Positions 55,367-64,000 of a stretch of DNA of 64,000 bases are shown here, piece after piece; within the stretch, counting starts at the first letter, position 1, and each line of letters opens with the position of its first letter. The notes beneath the pieces are model-generated. The model saw only the letters and a list, made by a program, of their open reading frames with translations, did no database searches and was not told the origin of the DNA. The stretch comes from Veronia pacifica (lineage in GTDB: Bacteria; Pseudomonadota; Gammaproteobacteria; Enterobacterales; Vibrionaceae), in contig NZ_LYBM01000001.1 in NCBI RefSeq assembly GCF_001707825.1, positions 186,001-250,000 on the forward strand. The letters run 5' to 3'. A program made the translations under genes and the position numbers.

Positions 55367-55900
55367 TTAACAGTTTATAGATGCCATATAAAAATCAGAG
55401 ACGGTTTGTTTCTCAAACCTGAACGGGGTTTGCTCTTCCGGGCTGCCGTTCAGTTTCATGGATTCACCAAACTCGACACTTAGCGTTTGAATTGAGTCAA
55501 AATTTGTAGGATAAAAAATATTGATAAAGGCACTGTAGTATTCGCTCCCCCTTCTGGGCTGGCGTTTATCGACAGTAAAATGCTCTGGCTCTTGCGGTTT
55601 TCCATTCACTAAAATGACAACCTTGCTGGCATTGAGTGAGATAATATCCTTTTCTGATTGAACATATACATGCACATAAAACGAATGTTCGTTACTATTA
55701 TTGGGTTTAACTTCCAAATAATAATCTTTTGTTTTACGCGACAAGGTATCCAGTTTTGTTTTTTGATAGCCACAACCTTGTGAGCGACTCAATGTGCCGT
55801 CGTCTGGATTAGGTGCCAAATAGGTTCGGGAAGAGGGATATACAACACATCCTGACAGTAATATTGCCAATCCTACAACTGTGAAAAAGCGGGTAAGCAT
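55367..55900 (-). CDS. Putative lipoprotein
   Basis: A 177-residue protein with lipoprotein signal peptide ending LLSGC (Cys 18). The mature part is beta-rich, with a first Cys at GCGYQ and a last Cys at the C-terminus (ASINC). No family recognised. Convergent with the previous gene. Confidence 0.7.
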   Translation of the reverse strand: MLTRFFTVVGLAILLSGCVVYPSSRTYLAPNPDDGTLSRSQGCGYQKTKLDTLSRKTKDYYLEVKPNNSNEHSFYVHVYVQSEKDIISLNASKVVILVNGKPQEPEHFTVDKRQPRRGSEYYSAFINIFYPTNFDSIQTLSVEFGESMKLNGSPEEQTPFRFEKQTVSDFYMASINC

Positions 55901-55990
55901 GACTTGCTCAGGATTCTGTTTTTCTGATAGTTATAACGATAAACGGAACGGGCAATTTGTAAAAGTAAACAGCGGGGTGTGACGAAAGGA

Positions 55991-56017
55991 AAGGCACTTC
56001 GTGAGATAAAGTGCCTT
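55991..56017 (-). terminator. Hairpin downstream of phoA
   Basis: AAGGCACTT (55991-55999) pairs with AAGTGCCTT (56009-56017), 9-nt loop; the minus-strand transcript then has a pyrimidine-rich TTTCCTTTC. It follows the phoA stop by 79 nt. Confidence 0.6.
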
Positions 56018-56096
56018 CTAACGTTTGTCGAATTTAGCTTTTTTCAGTACGCGTTTATACGATCATTGTCAGTGAAGGTAATACATACTGTCTGGA

Positions 56097-57572
56097 CTAG
56101 TTAGTCAGCCCCGCAGCATCATTGATGACATGGTAAATATAACTTTGCTCGACGGTGCCCTGAAACAGCCAAGCCTGAGGCCCCTGAGCAAAAATAGTTA
56201 CGTCCTCCCCTGAATGTGTTTCTGAGCTCAAACGAACCAATGCCTGCTGTTTGTAGTCCATAGCGGTAACATCATCGTCGTTAGGATTAGCTCGCACACT
56301 GTTTTCTGCACCAGGACCGTTACCGTAAACAAGCGTGGTGTACTTTTTGCCATCCTTGTCTTCGTTATATTTACCCTTCGCTTTTGACAGCCCAAGAATT
56401 GGGTTACCACGTTGAGAGTACCCATTCATGATAAGCGTATGAGCATGATCCGCCGTGACAATAATCAGCGTGTCTTCTGGATTAGTTTTTTTCAGTGCAA
56501 CGTCGATGGCTTTGTCGAACGCCAGCGTGTCTTCCAGAGCTCTTGCAGCATTCCCGCCATGGTGAGCATGATCAATACGTCCTGCCTCTACCATCATTAG
56601 GTATCCATCTTTGTCTTTCTTAAGAATATCAATGGCTTTTTCTGTCATCTCAGCGAGTGACGGCTCGTTATTCGCTTCTTTTCGGTCCGCTTCGAACTGC
56701 ATATGACTATTTTCGAATAGGCCAAAAACACGTTCCGCCGCTGCAGCGTTAATGGTGTCGAAACCTTTGCGGTCATAAACGAATTGACCGTTGGGATAGC
56801 GTGTTTCCCATTCGGAAATCAGGTTACGGCCATCCTTACGTTTACCTTTTTTCCCTTCAGTTTCAGGATCCGCCATTTCAGCAGGAATGAACTCACGACG
56901 TCCACCGCCAAACGCCACCTGAAAACCATCTCCGTGGTCGAATTCAACAAACTGGCGGGCAATATCTACACACCCTTGGATCCTATTGACGTTACTGATT
57001 TTACCGTCGTTTTCCCAGCCCCTGTCCGGGCTATGCGCGTAGGCGGTTGCGGGTGTTGCATGGGTCAAGCGGGCGGTTGATATCACACCCAGTGCTTTAC
57101 CTTTTTCTGCCGCCATCTGGAATATTGTTTTGGTTTTATTTCCATCGACAGTACTACAGAAGCCACGTTTTACATTGTCATTAATATTCAGGACACCGGC
57201 TTTCGTTTTGACACCTGAGACCATCGCAGTTGCTGTTCCTGCTGAGTCGGGTGTTTGCATATCTGTGTTATATGTTTTCGCTAGCGCAACATGCGGCAGA
57301 GCCTCCATCATCAGGCTGTTCTCCTCGCCCGGATTACCCTGCATTTGGCCTGCATAGATTCGTGCCGCAGTCATGGTGCCAACACTCATGCCGTCACCAA
57401 CGAACAGGATAACGTTTTTGGCTTTCCCTACAATTGGCTTATTTGCTTTTGCTTTTTTAATTGCATTCTGGCCTTGAGAATACCAAGCATCTGACTGTTG
57501 TGGCGGGGTTGCAATGGCCGAGTTGGAAATTAGTGCAGCGGTAATAGCAGAAAGAATAAATAAGGGCTTCAC
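56097..57572 (-). CDS. phoA: Alkaline phosphatase
   Basis: Periplasmic phosphomonoesterase releasing phosphate, 491 residues, somewhat longer than E. coli PhoA. It has a signal peptide (cut near SAIA), the metal-binding VILFVGDGMS (D60), the nucleophile serine S110 in TPDSAGTATAM, then VEAGRIDHAHHGGN, TLIIVTADHAHT and a C-terminal HSGEDVTIFAQGP with metal histidine. Three-metal site complete. No clear pair of Pho boxes was seen upstream, although one CTGTCAC half-site lies there. Likely phosphate-starvation induced. Confidence 0.96.
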   Translation of the reverse strand: MKPLFILSAITAALISNSAIATPPQQSDAWYSQGQNAIKKAKANKPIVGKAKNVILFVGDGMSVGTMTAARIYAGQMQGNPGEENSLMMEALPHVALAKTYNTDMQTPDSAGTATAMVSGVKTKAGVLNINDNVKRGFCSTVDGNKTKTIFQMAAEKGKALGVISTARLTHATPATAYAHSPDRGWENDGKISNVNRIQGCVDIARQFVEFDHGDGFQVAFGGGRREFIPAEMADPETEGKKGKRKDGRNLISEWETRYPNGQFVYDRKGFDTINAAAAERVFGLFENSHMQFEADRKEANNEPSLAEMTEKAIDILKKDKDGYLMMVEAGRIDHAHHGGNAARALEDTLAFDKAIDVALKKTNPEDTLIIVTADHAHTLIMNGYSQRGNPILGLSKAKGKYNEDKDGKKYTTLVYGNGPGAENSVRANPNDDDVTAMDYKQQALVRLSSETHSGEDVTIFAQGPQAWLFQGTVEQSYIYHVINDAAGLTN

Positions 57573-57843
57573 GGCTTTACTCCATAGGAATTAAATAAGA
57601 CGTGGCTAATATTCTAGTGACAGTGTTGCGAGTTTCTTACATCTCATATTAAAGTGCTGAAAAAGTGCGCTTTGGCGTAAAAGTTGAGAGTATGTTCATA
57701 ACTCTGGCTCCATACTCTATGTAATAACTGATTGCCCCACGTAGCCAGTGGATTCATGACATCAGATAACGATACTCACGTATCTTGATATGTTAACAGC
57801 GGCGATATCGATTAAAGCGAGCAGGTTGTATGTTTCCATACGT

Positions 57844-59556
57844 TTAATCTTTAAATCCGTTTCGAATGCCTATCAAAGCAGAGACAGCACAAACGATGCA
57901 GAAAAATTGGCAAATGATTCGGACTGAGGTGGGCAGTGGCGTTAACACTGTGGTCAGTGAATGACTGGTTATACTATCTTGGTTATTTAAAGAGCCGATG
58001 TTCGGTAAATATGGGAACAGCTCATGTATCGCAAAACTCAGGCTTGCTAACCAATCGTGTTGAGTAAGTAACAAGAGCTCTTTTGCTGATGCGACAAGGT
58101 CTTTTTGGTTAAGACTTTGTGGAGAAAAATCTGATACCGAAAAGACAGTATGTAGCAGTATCAACACTAAAATGATGAAGAGAGGTCGACAAACGTATTG
58201 GCCGTAACCGCTGATGAAACTGACCAGTATGTCGAGAACTGATTCTAACCTTGTTAACGTGTGCCAGCGCTGTGCTCTGCGTTGTAGCTTCCATAATTTT
58301 TTTGATAATCGGGTATTCCCACTCTTTTCAACCAGTCGTCTGAGTATGCGTAGTTTTTCACTGTCGTTCGGTCGCAGTGCCTTTGTGAATATTCCTTTCC
58401 TCTGTATGAGGAGATCTACATTCAGCATGGGCACACAGACTTGGGTGGGTAATAGCGACTCTGTGAAGTCAGGAATCATTGAAGATGAGCCTGAGATAGA
58501 AAAAGAGAGACTGTCGCGAAAAGCGGTATGGCGGAAACTCAACTTTTGAACATTCTCATCAATGATGATGTCTCTTAGGTCAACAAAATGATTCATTATC
58601 GAATCCTCAAACTCAAAGATTTCTGCCCCAATTAAAATGCTATTAAATCGAATGGGCGACTGATCCAAGTACATTTTGTTGAATTCGCATGTTTCGCAGC
58701 GAAATTTAGCACTGGTAAAGTTCACTCTGCATATTTCAAAGCGTGCAGCGAAAAAAGAAACATCGTTACAGTGAAAATGAGCGCCAGAAAAATCGACATC
58801 GCCACATTTAAAAAACACGTGTTCGAAGTTAACATTTCTGTCTCCAAACGAAGCATCTGAAAAATTAACGTCAGTATCACCAAAATGCGTTTCAGAGAAA
58901 GAGACGAGAGGGCCTTCAAATGATGCATCAATGAAATGCACATTGCCGCCGATAAAACGTGTGCCTTTAAATAGGGTATTTCCTTTACCGAAATGGGTAC
59001 CTGAAAAATTAATATCGCCGGTATTAAAAACAGAATCTGAGAAGCTAACATTTCCGCCTGCAAAACGAGAATTCGAAAAGTTGATATCCCCATCACTAAA
59101 TGTGACATGTCTGAAACTCAAATTTCCTTTTCCGAATTCGGTTTGAGAAAAGTCGGCATTAATATGACCAAAAGCGGCCATATCGAAAACAATTTCAGTA
59201 TCTCCGCAATGCACATTGTTGAAATTGAACTGTCCTGCTTCAAATTCTGATGAGAGAAACGACAACTTTCCCAATCCGAACATTGCACCAGTAAAATCGA
59301 CCTGACAATGGCCAAATTTAGCTCTGTCGAAGTTAGTTTCTCCATCACCAAATATTGTTTTTTTGAACGAGATAAGACCGTTAGGGAAGTGATAGCCCGT
59401 AAAGTTGATATGTTGATAAGAGGACAAATCAGTAGATTCAAAGCTGATGTCAGCTTCGGGGTGCTCTCCAACCCAGCGATTCCATGCATCCCTGCCTTGT
59501 TGCCACAAAGTTACTGCTGCCTTCCCCTTCAGGATGACTTTCATCTGATCAGTCAC
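57844..59556 (-). CDS. Membrane protein with ~20 tandem 12-residue pentapeptide-like repeats
   Basis: A 570-residue protein. Residues ~55-300 consist of about 20 consecutive 12-residue units of the form F-G-x-G-x-V-x-F-S-x-A-x (for example FSDGDINFSNSR, FAGGNVSFSDSV, FGDTDVNFSDAS). This period makes a 36-bp repeat in DNA, all in frame. Such F-x2-G-x3-F arrays are annotated as pentapeptide-like beta-helices. The C-terminal ~170 residues contain a helical linker and two or more TM segments (FIILVLILLHTVFSVSDF, IICQFFCIVCAVSALIGI). It looks like a cytoplasmic or periplasmic beta-solenoid tied to the membrane. Function unknown. Confidence 0.88.
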   Translation of the reverse strand: MTDQMKVILKGKAAVTLWQQGRDAWNRWVGEHPEADISFESTDLSSYQHINFTGYHFPNGLISFKKTIFGDGETNFDRAKFGHCQVDFTGAMFGLGKLSFLSSEFEAGQFNFNNVHCGDTEIVFDMAAFGHINADFSQTEFGKGNLSFRHVTFSDGDINFSNSRFAGGNVSFSDSVFNTGDINFSGTHFGKGNTLFKGTRFIGGNVHFIDASFEGPLVSFSETHFGDTDVNFSDASFGDRNVNFEHVFFKCGDVDFSGAHFHCNDVSFFAARFEICRVNFTSAKFRCETCEFNKMYLDQSPIRFNSILIGAEIFEFEDSIMNHFVDLRDIIIDENVQKLSFRHTAFRDSLSFSISGSSSMIPDFTESLLPTQVCVPMLNVDLLIQRKGIFTKALRPNDSEKLRILRRLVEKSGNTRLSKKLWKLQRRAQRWHTLTRLESVLDILVSFISGYGQYVCRPLFIILVLILLHTVFSVSDFSPQSLNQKDLVASAKELLLLTQHDWLASLSFAIHELFPYLPNIGSLNNQDSITSHSLTTVLTPLPTSVRIICQFFCIVCAVSALIGIRNGFKD

Positions 59557-60088
59557 GGCTAACTCATTATTTAGATTTATTTACCTGTCACCTTATCTGT
59601 AAATGCCTTCTTTTGTTGTCTGAATTGCAATACATTTCAATGGGTATGGAAAATTATCATCTTCGGTAAATCGATCGCGATGGATGTGTATTTATACTCC
59701 TTCGTGAGTGCGGAAAAACGTTTAGCATTGTTGCTACTTACCCTGAGATATTCGTCGAATTTTTTATACCATTTAAGTGGCAGATGAAAACGCAGGAGAG
59801 TGCTTTTCTTGATGAGGATGTATTGGATTTATTGTAGTGATCAGCGTCGGAGATAAAACAATCAATACCTGAATAAAGTAGCCATCGAAAGTCATGCATG
59901 TCCGCTAATTATATTGATTTTCATATACCCGTTTCTAAAATGCGCGTTGTCGTCGTCAGGTGATAAATGCAGGAAATATCTGGCTCTTTTTTACAAGTAT
60001 CTGACAGACTTCAAGACAATTGAATCCCAGTCTATGACGCAGGCTGATAGGAGTCACTCAACCTGCGTCATAGGGTTATAAAATCACG
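59557..60088. other. 532-bp intergenic region
   Basis: No supported gene. It carries the promoter of the repeat-protein gene and, near its right end, the terminator hairpin of the next gene. Confidence 0.4.
60032..60073. terminator. 12-bp perfect hairpin downstream of the pseudoprotease gene
   Basis: CTATGACGCAGG (60032-60043) pairs with CCTGCGTCATAG (60062-60073), 18-nt loop. It follows the stop of the minus-strand gene by 15 nt; no U-tract. Confidence 0.55.
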
Positions 60089-61675
60089 TTAGCTGACATT
60101 ACTCCGTCTTTTGCTACCAGCGAAAAGCAATAACAGAGCGAATGGGATGAGGGATATGGTGCCGGCAGAAATTTTTTGCACTTTCACTTCATCATTGTCT
60201 GAGGATGAGGGTACATACTCAAAGACAAATACTGTTGAGTCCGGGAAATTTTTCGCCTGATAGGTACCACCTGTGTCTTTTACCTCTCCCACCAGTGTCT
60301 GATTTTTCAGTAACCTTACCAAGGTCTGCTGGCTATTTGACTGTGCTTTGATCTCGAATTGAAATCTGCGCTCATTTAAGTCGGTGAACATGATAACGGA
60401 CTTCTGCCCTTGCTCTATCGCTGCGGGAAAAACGTCTGTTCCATCTGTTTGCCATGGGTTCTGATTAACGTAAACTTTGACCGGTACCCGTGAATCCTCT
60501 CTTCCTCTGAGTTCCACCATATTGACGAGAGAATTGGACCCTTCAATCAGACCTTCATAACGAGTAGTCACGATGAAAGAGGGAAGCGCCACAGCGTCAG
60601 TCTGAATATCGATAGTCTTTGTCTGGTCACCTCCGACGACGTTAATCTTAACGCGAAGGTCACAGCTACTTCCAGGTGATAATGTCTTGTCTTCGCAGTT
60701 GTTTTCGAGCAATGTGATGTCGCTGGGAGTCGTGACGGAAGTGATTGAAAAAGAGAGATTTACGTTATTGCTGATCTTCAGTTCTTGTGTTGTTTGTCCT
60801 TCGGAGAGGTACTCAAGCTCTAACGCTTGGTCATTGTTGACATTTTCCCCTCCAATTATCGCTTCTATCTTATCCTTGAAGTCGCTCAAACGGTAATATG
60901 CAGTGTTTATAGCACAGGTGGTGCCAGTGTAAATTCCGATGAGCTTTCTGAGACCATTATTATCAACTATCAGCGGGCTTCCCCGGTCAAACAGGCAAGA
61001 GGCGCTGCTGTCTTCATCGTTTGTGGGTTTCGCACACACATAGGTTGACGGATTGAAGTAACCAGAACTGCAGTCCTCATCTCTCACCGTTGTAAATTCA
61101 GTGGTTCTAAATTTAATGACTGGTGGTATTTGGCCGATATCGAGTGAAGAGACTCTGGAAAACGCAGCTGTACCTGTGTTGGTCTCTTGGTCAAGTTCCA
61201 GAATGATGGGGGATGCGTCCGCATCTTTGGTCAATTCTATCAATACAATGTTATTGACTTGGGCATTGTCATCCGAATCTGCACCTTCACTAAAGAAATA
61301 CCTCTTCTTTTCTTTAATTCGTTGGGTGCCTTGGTCCGAGCCAAATTTTGTGAATCCGACGATGGCGTCAACTTTACCGTCAGTGTCACTGCTGCTTAGG
61401 CAAATCCCGGGAATAACGACATAACGCTTGTGAATCAGCGCTCCGTAACACTTTAATTCATCGAGAACGACTGACTGTTCTGATCGAACGATAGCCACAA
61501 CGAATGGCCACACGGCTTGTTGTTTTACAGTAGCTCTCGTTTCTGACAAATTTCTATTTTCGTTTGCCGATATCTCAGTTGAGAATAGTAATACAGCGAC
61601 TGAAGACCATAAAAAGAGAAGAAGTGGCATTGGTCTGAATGTAGCAACACTGAATATTCTGGTGATGGTTCTCAT
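60089..61675 (-). CDS. Trypsin-fold protein lacking the catalytic triad (pseudoprotease) with C-terminal anchor
   Basis: A 528-residue protein from ATG 61675 (in-frame TTG upstream at 61759 is less likely). N-terminal hydrophobic segment (17-35) exports it. Residues ~50-280 follow trypsin order, but the triad is replaced: the AHC histidine is Ile 91 (VIPGIC), the DIALL aspartate is Asn 142 (NNIVLIEL), and the GDSGGP serine is Arg 231 (CLFDRGSPL). A beta-rich extension follows, then a hydrophobic helix and KRRSNVS tail, similar to the GlyGly-CTERM anchors of Vibrio secreted proteases but without the GG. Likely a binding or inhibitor-like role rather than a protease. Confidence 0.75.
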   Translation of the reverse strand: MRTITRIFSVATFRPMPLLLFLWSSVAVLLFSTEISANENRNLSETRATVKQQAVWPFVVAIVRSEQSVVLDELKCYGALIHKRYVVIPGICLSSSDTDGKVDAIVGFTKFGSDQGTQRIKEKKRYFFSEGADSDDNAQVNNIVLIELTKDADASPIILELDQETNTGTAAFSRVSSLDIGQIPPVIKFRTTEFTTVRDEDCSSGYFNPSTYVCAKPTNDEDSSASCLFDRGSPLIVDNNGLRKLIGIYTGTTCAINTAYYRLSDFKDKIEAIIGGENVNNDQALELEYLSEGQTTQELKISNNVNLSFSITSVTTPSDITLLENNCEDKTLSPGSSCDLRVKINVVGGDQTKTIDIQTDAVALPSFIVTTRYEGLIEGSNSLVNMVELRGREDSRVPVKVYVNQNPWQTDGTDVFPAAIEQGQKSVIMFTDLNERRFQFEIKAQSNSQQTLVRLLKNQTLVGEVKDTGGTYQAKNFPDSTVFVFEYVPSSSDNDEVKVQKISAGTISLIPFALLLLFAGSKRRSNVS

Positions 61676-62295
61676 ATAAATGTGACTAACTTGTGATGAT
61701 GCCGTATCCAAATTATTAACAACAACGGATATCACGAATGTTTTAATGTCGAGATTCAAATGATATGTTAACCATATGAATAATATAATTTTTAGCGTTT
61801 TAAACTGATTGATTTTTTAAGCTAAAAAATAGAGATCTAATTATTTATATAAAATTTTTTTCAATAAAAGTTCCATGGAATTTACATTTGAATTTTATTA
61901 GCTTTGAATATGTAAAGTGAGGGCGCAATTGATGTCTTAAATTAAGGGCATGTTCTTTTTAGGTGTTTTTACTACTTTAAAGGGCTAATGGATTAATAAT
62001 TTAATTATTATAAAGGTTTAACCATTGATAGCTGCAGAATCACATGGGTTTCAAGAAAGTGATTTGCAAGTCTCCAGGTGGATATGACTAGTAATATGGT
62101 CTTTATTGTTTTTGAGAGGTAAAACGCTTTTGTTATTTACCGGCCATGTTTTTGTGACGATTAATAACAATGAACAAATCTGATGAGCAATTTGCTAGTC
62201 AGAGAAAAGTGGATGGTATTAACTCTTCAGATCAATTTTCAAACAAACCAGCATGTTCAATCGCATTGCCGCACTTCACACTCAATCAGCGGATC
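61676..62295. other. 620-bp AT-rich intergenic region
   Basis: No supported gene; frames on either strand lack ribosome binding sites. Strongly AT-rich from 61760 to 62100. Confidence 0.45.
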
Positions 62296-62673
62296 TCAAG
62301 TCATTTTTGGGCTTGCTGTAAACGCCGAGAGGTCAAGCTCCACAGACTCCCCTAACCAGTAGGCGTTGTCAGTATGATCAAGGTAGTCATCGCCTGTGAC
62401 ACCATGAATGAGAATACTCAAATGCTTTCTTTGTAGCTCCAGCCAGTTCACCACTGTGTCAAAATTATTTTTTTGAAAGAGTATTTGATAACTCCACATA
62501 GTATGCGGCCCAACCTTTTTCCGGTGAAAACGTCCAATCTCTACTCCAAGTTGATGATGGATACTTTCACGAAGTTGTTGTGCAAACGCTGCGCTTGATG
62601 AGTCGAAATAGACATGAGCGTGGTAGTGGTGATGAAGGTTTTGGGGATATTGTCTATTTTCATTCAGTTGCAT
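62296..62673 (-). CDS. DOPA 4,5-dioxygenase family protein
   Basis: A 125-residue protein. It fits the family seen in fungal and bacterial DOPA 4,5-dioxygenase-like proteins: HHHYHAHVYFDSSSAAFAQQLRESI, GRFHRKKVGPHTMWSYQILF and LIHGVTGDDYLDHTDNAYWLGE. The conserved histidines (HYHAH, GRFH, GPH) probably bind iron. Physiological substrate in bacteria is unknown. Single gene. Confidence 0.9.
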   Translation of the reverse strand: MQLNENRQYPQNLHHHYHAHVYFDSSSAAFAQQLRESIHHQLGVEIGRFHRKKVGPHTMWSYQILFQKNNFDTVVNWLELQRKHLSILIHGVTGDDYLDHTDNAYWLGESVELDLSAFTASPKMT

Positions 62674-62856
62674 ATTTATCTGTTTATACTAGCTGTGTTG
62701 TTAATGTCTGAGATCAAAACACTAACGTAAAGCGGATGGTTTTTCAGCTTTAGGTGCTTATTCTTACCCCTGAATGCGACCTTCCATCAATAAACTAATA
62801 TTCGACCATTCTTCTTATCGGACAGAAGATAGCGAATTGCTATCCGTAGTGCCTCA

Positions 62857-64000
62857 TTACAGCTCACATTTTTCCGACACTTCAGCAGGCAGAGGATAAG
62901 CACCAGGACTTAACAATGCGGAGAAGCATTCCTGGCGTAGAGGCCGGGACAAGTAATACCCTTGTAAGTAACGATAACCCTGACTTTGAAGAGAAGTATA
63001 TTGATTTTCCGTTTCTACCCCTTCAGCGATAACGGCCATATTAAGTGCTTTGGCAAGCGCAAGCGTGGCTGCAATAATTGTTCTGTTACTTTCTGAATCT
63101 GTACCTGTGAAGCTCTTGTCCAGCTTAACCACATGAAAAGGTAAATTGTGAAGCACCGACAAGGATGAATAACCTGTACCAAAGTCATCTAGGTAAAGTT
63201 TGACACCAAGCTTGGCAATATCTTCCAGCCAATATCTTAAATCTTGGTTGTTCAGGACATTACAAGATTCTGTTAATTCAAGAGCTATGTTAGCTGCTGA
63301 CACACCGTATTTTTTCAGCATTTGACTTAAATCATTACTAAATCCGGCATGCAGCTGAATTGGCGAGATATTTATGCTTATTGTGAAGGTGTGATCCAGT
63401 TTCTCCTGCCACTGAGAGACTTGTTTTAGTGCTTGTTTGAGCACCCACTTTCCAATATTTACAATCTGTCCCGTTTCCTCTGCTACCGGAACAAACTCTG
63501 AAGGTGCTACCTGACCAAGCTCCTCATCATGCCACCGGAGCAGTGCCTCAGCACCACGGATACGGTTCTCACAGACATCATATATAGGTTGATAAGCAAG
63601 GGTAAACTTATTCAGCTCGACAGCTCTAGACAACCTTTGTCGTATATGAACTTTCCGAGACTGCTCTTCCATTAAATGAGGTGTAAAAAGGTGATACCTA
63701 TTTCTTCCATTGAGCTTCGACTGATGCATGGCAAGGCCAGCTTGTTTCAATAGTGAATCGGTATCTTTTGCATTGTGAGGAAAAGAGCTACAACCAGCAC
63801 TGACACTGATGCAAATGTCACCAAGATTCTTTAGCTGCAATGGCAGTTGCATTTTCTTTAACACTTGCCCCAACTTTAAATGGATACTGGCACTGTTTTG
63901 TGCAGGGACAAGTGCAAGAAACTCATCACCGCCAAAACGTCCGATTTTGCATGGTTCTTTGAGGATTTCAGAGAGTTTATCTGCTGTTTTACTCAACAGT
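62857..64000 (-). CDS. GGDEF-EAL protein, N-terminus beyond right edge
   Basis: Cyclic-di-GMP turnover protein cut by the right edge; 379 residues are visible, reading in from 64000. It retains the end of a GGDEF domain with an intact GGDEF active-site loop (IGRFGGDEFLAL), so diguanylate cyclase activity is possible. The following EAL domain keeps its metal and catalytic residues: GAEALLRW, NISPIQL, LELTES, DDFGTGYSSLSVL, VVKLDKSF and AEGVETENQ. It can therefore be bifunctional, or one domain may regulate the other. The input domain upstream is outside the window. The TTG near 63996 is not a start but in-frame coding. Confidence 0.93.
   Translation of the reverse strand, partial: LLSKTADKLSEILKEPCKIGRFGGDEFLALVPAQNSASIHLKLGQVLKKMQLPLQLKNLGDICISVSAGCSSFPHNAKDTDSLLKQAGLAMHQSKLNGRNRYHLFTPHLMEEQSRKVHIRQRLSRAVELNKFTLAYQPIYDVCENRIRGAEALLRWHDEELGQVAPSEFVPVAEETGQIVNIGKWVLKQALKQVSQWQEKLDHTFTISINISPIQLHAGFSNDLSQMLKKYGVSAANIALELTESCNVLNNQDLRYWLEDIAKLGVKLYLDDFGTGYSSLSVLHNLPFHVVKLDKSFTGTDSESNRTIIAATLALAKALNMAVIAEGVETENQYTSLQSQGYRYLQGYYLSRPLRQECFSALLSPGAYPLPAEVSEKCEL

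Noticed and set aside
57573-57660. Pho box upstream of phoA
   Set aside because: One CTGTCAC half is present but no second half at the required 11-bp spacing.
58680-59400. 36-bp periodicity suggesting a CRISPR or minisatellite
   Set aside because: The period is explained by in-frame 12-residue protein repeats with diverged codons; no spacer-repeat structure.

Overview
The window looks like chromosomal DNA of a marine gamma-proteobacterium, most likely a member of the Vibrionaceae (Vibrio, Photobacterium, Enterovibrio, Grimontia or a relative). The arguments are an FMN riboswitch directly ahead of ribB, an alaE homologue, a GH19 chitinase, Vibrio-type small proteins (DUF3565, DUF6435), thrombospondin-type-3 lipoproteins and moderate GC. 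The assignment is an inference from gene content; no rRNA or tRNA gene is present to confirm it. No phage, insertion sequence, integron or CRISPR array was seen.

Layout. 1-6.5 kb: a ferrichrome-type iron uptake locus on the minus strand in the order fhuA-fhuC-fhuD-fhuB (fhuB cut by the left edge), with a Fur-box-like site before the receptor and a Rob/GyrI-type AraC regulator upstream. 6.7-12 kb: small secreted or membrane proteins of unknown role, the alanine exporter AlaE, a DUF4304-like protein, and a LysR regulator divergent from an FMN reductase. 12-15.4 kb: tryptophanyl-tRNA synthetase preceded by a 19-codon leader ORF with tandem Trp codons (a candidate attenuator), then an FMN riboswitch and ribB. 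16-24.5 kb: a histidine phosphatase, a membrane-anchored methyltransferase, and a large lipoprotein that joins calcium-binding TSP3 repeats to an M64 metallopeptidase, translationally coupled to a small exported partner. 24.9-41 kb: a 19-repeat Sel1 protein, a GIN/DUF2807 protein, several DUF membrane proteins, dehydrogenase-fold proteins, a second AraC-GyrI regulator, an ASCH protein, a CPBP protease, an isochorismatase-like hydrolase and a secreted two-CBM GH19 chitinase. 41-53 kb: CutA, three glutathione-transferase-like genes (one divergent from a TetR regulator with clear operator-like repeats), an MFS exporter coupled to a stand-alone M23-like protein, and an AT-rich insert carrying a membrane-bound AraC regulator with an alkylglycerol-monooxygenase-like enzyme. 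It continues with a D-serine dehydratase/D-threonine aldolase-type PLP enzyme, a DM13 protein and a RidA protein. 53.6-64 kb: a lipoprotein with a C-terminal frameshift, alkaline phosphatase PhoA, a membrane protein with about 20 tandem 12-residue repeats, a trypsin-fold protein that has lost its catalytic triad, a DOPA-dioxygenase-family protein and a GGDEF-EAL protein cut by the right edge.

Most genes are single transcription units separated by long hairpins, many lacking a U-tract. Clear multi-gene units are fhuACDB, the M64 protease pair, MFS/M23 and the divergent LysR/reductase and TetR/GST pairs. The most interesting points are the Trp-codon leader ahead of trpS, the -1 frameshift with a slippery-type heptamer in the 53.6-kb lipoprotein, the MFS/M23 operon, the catalytically dead trypsin homologue, the AT-rich AraC/AGMO pair and a 63-bp duplication of a translation-initiation region.
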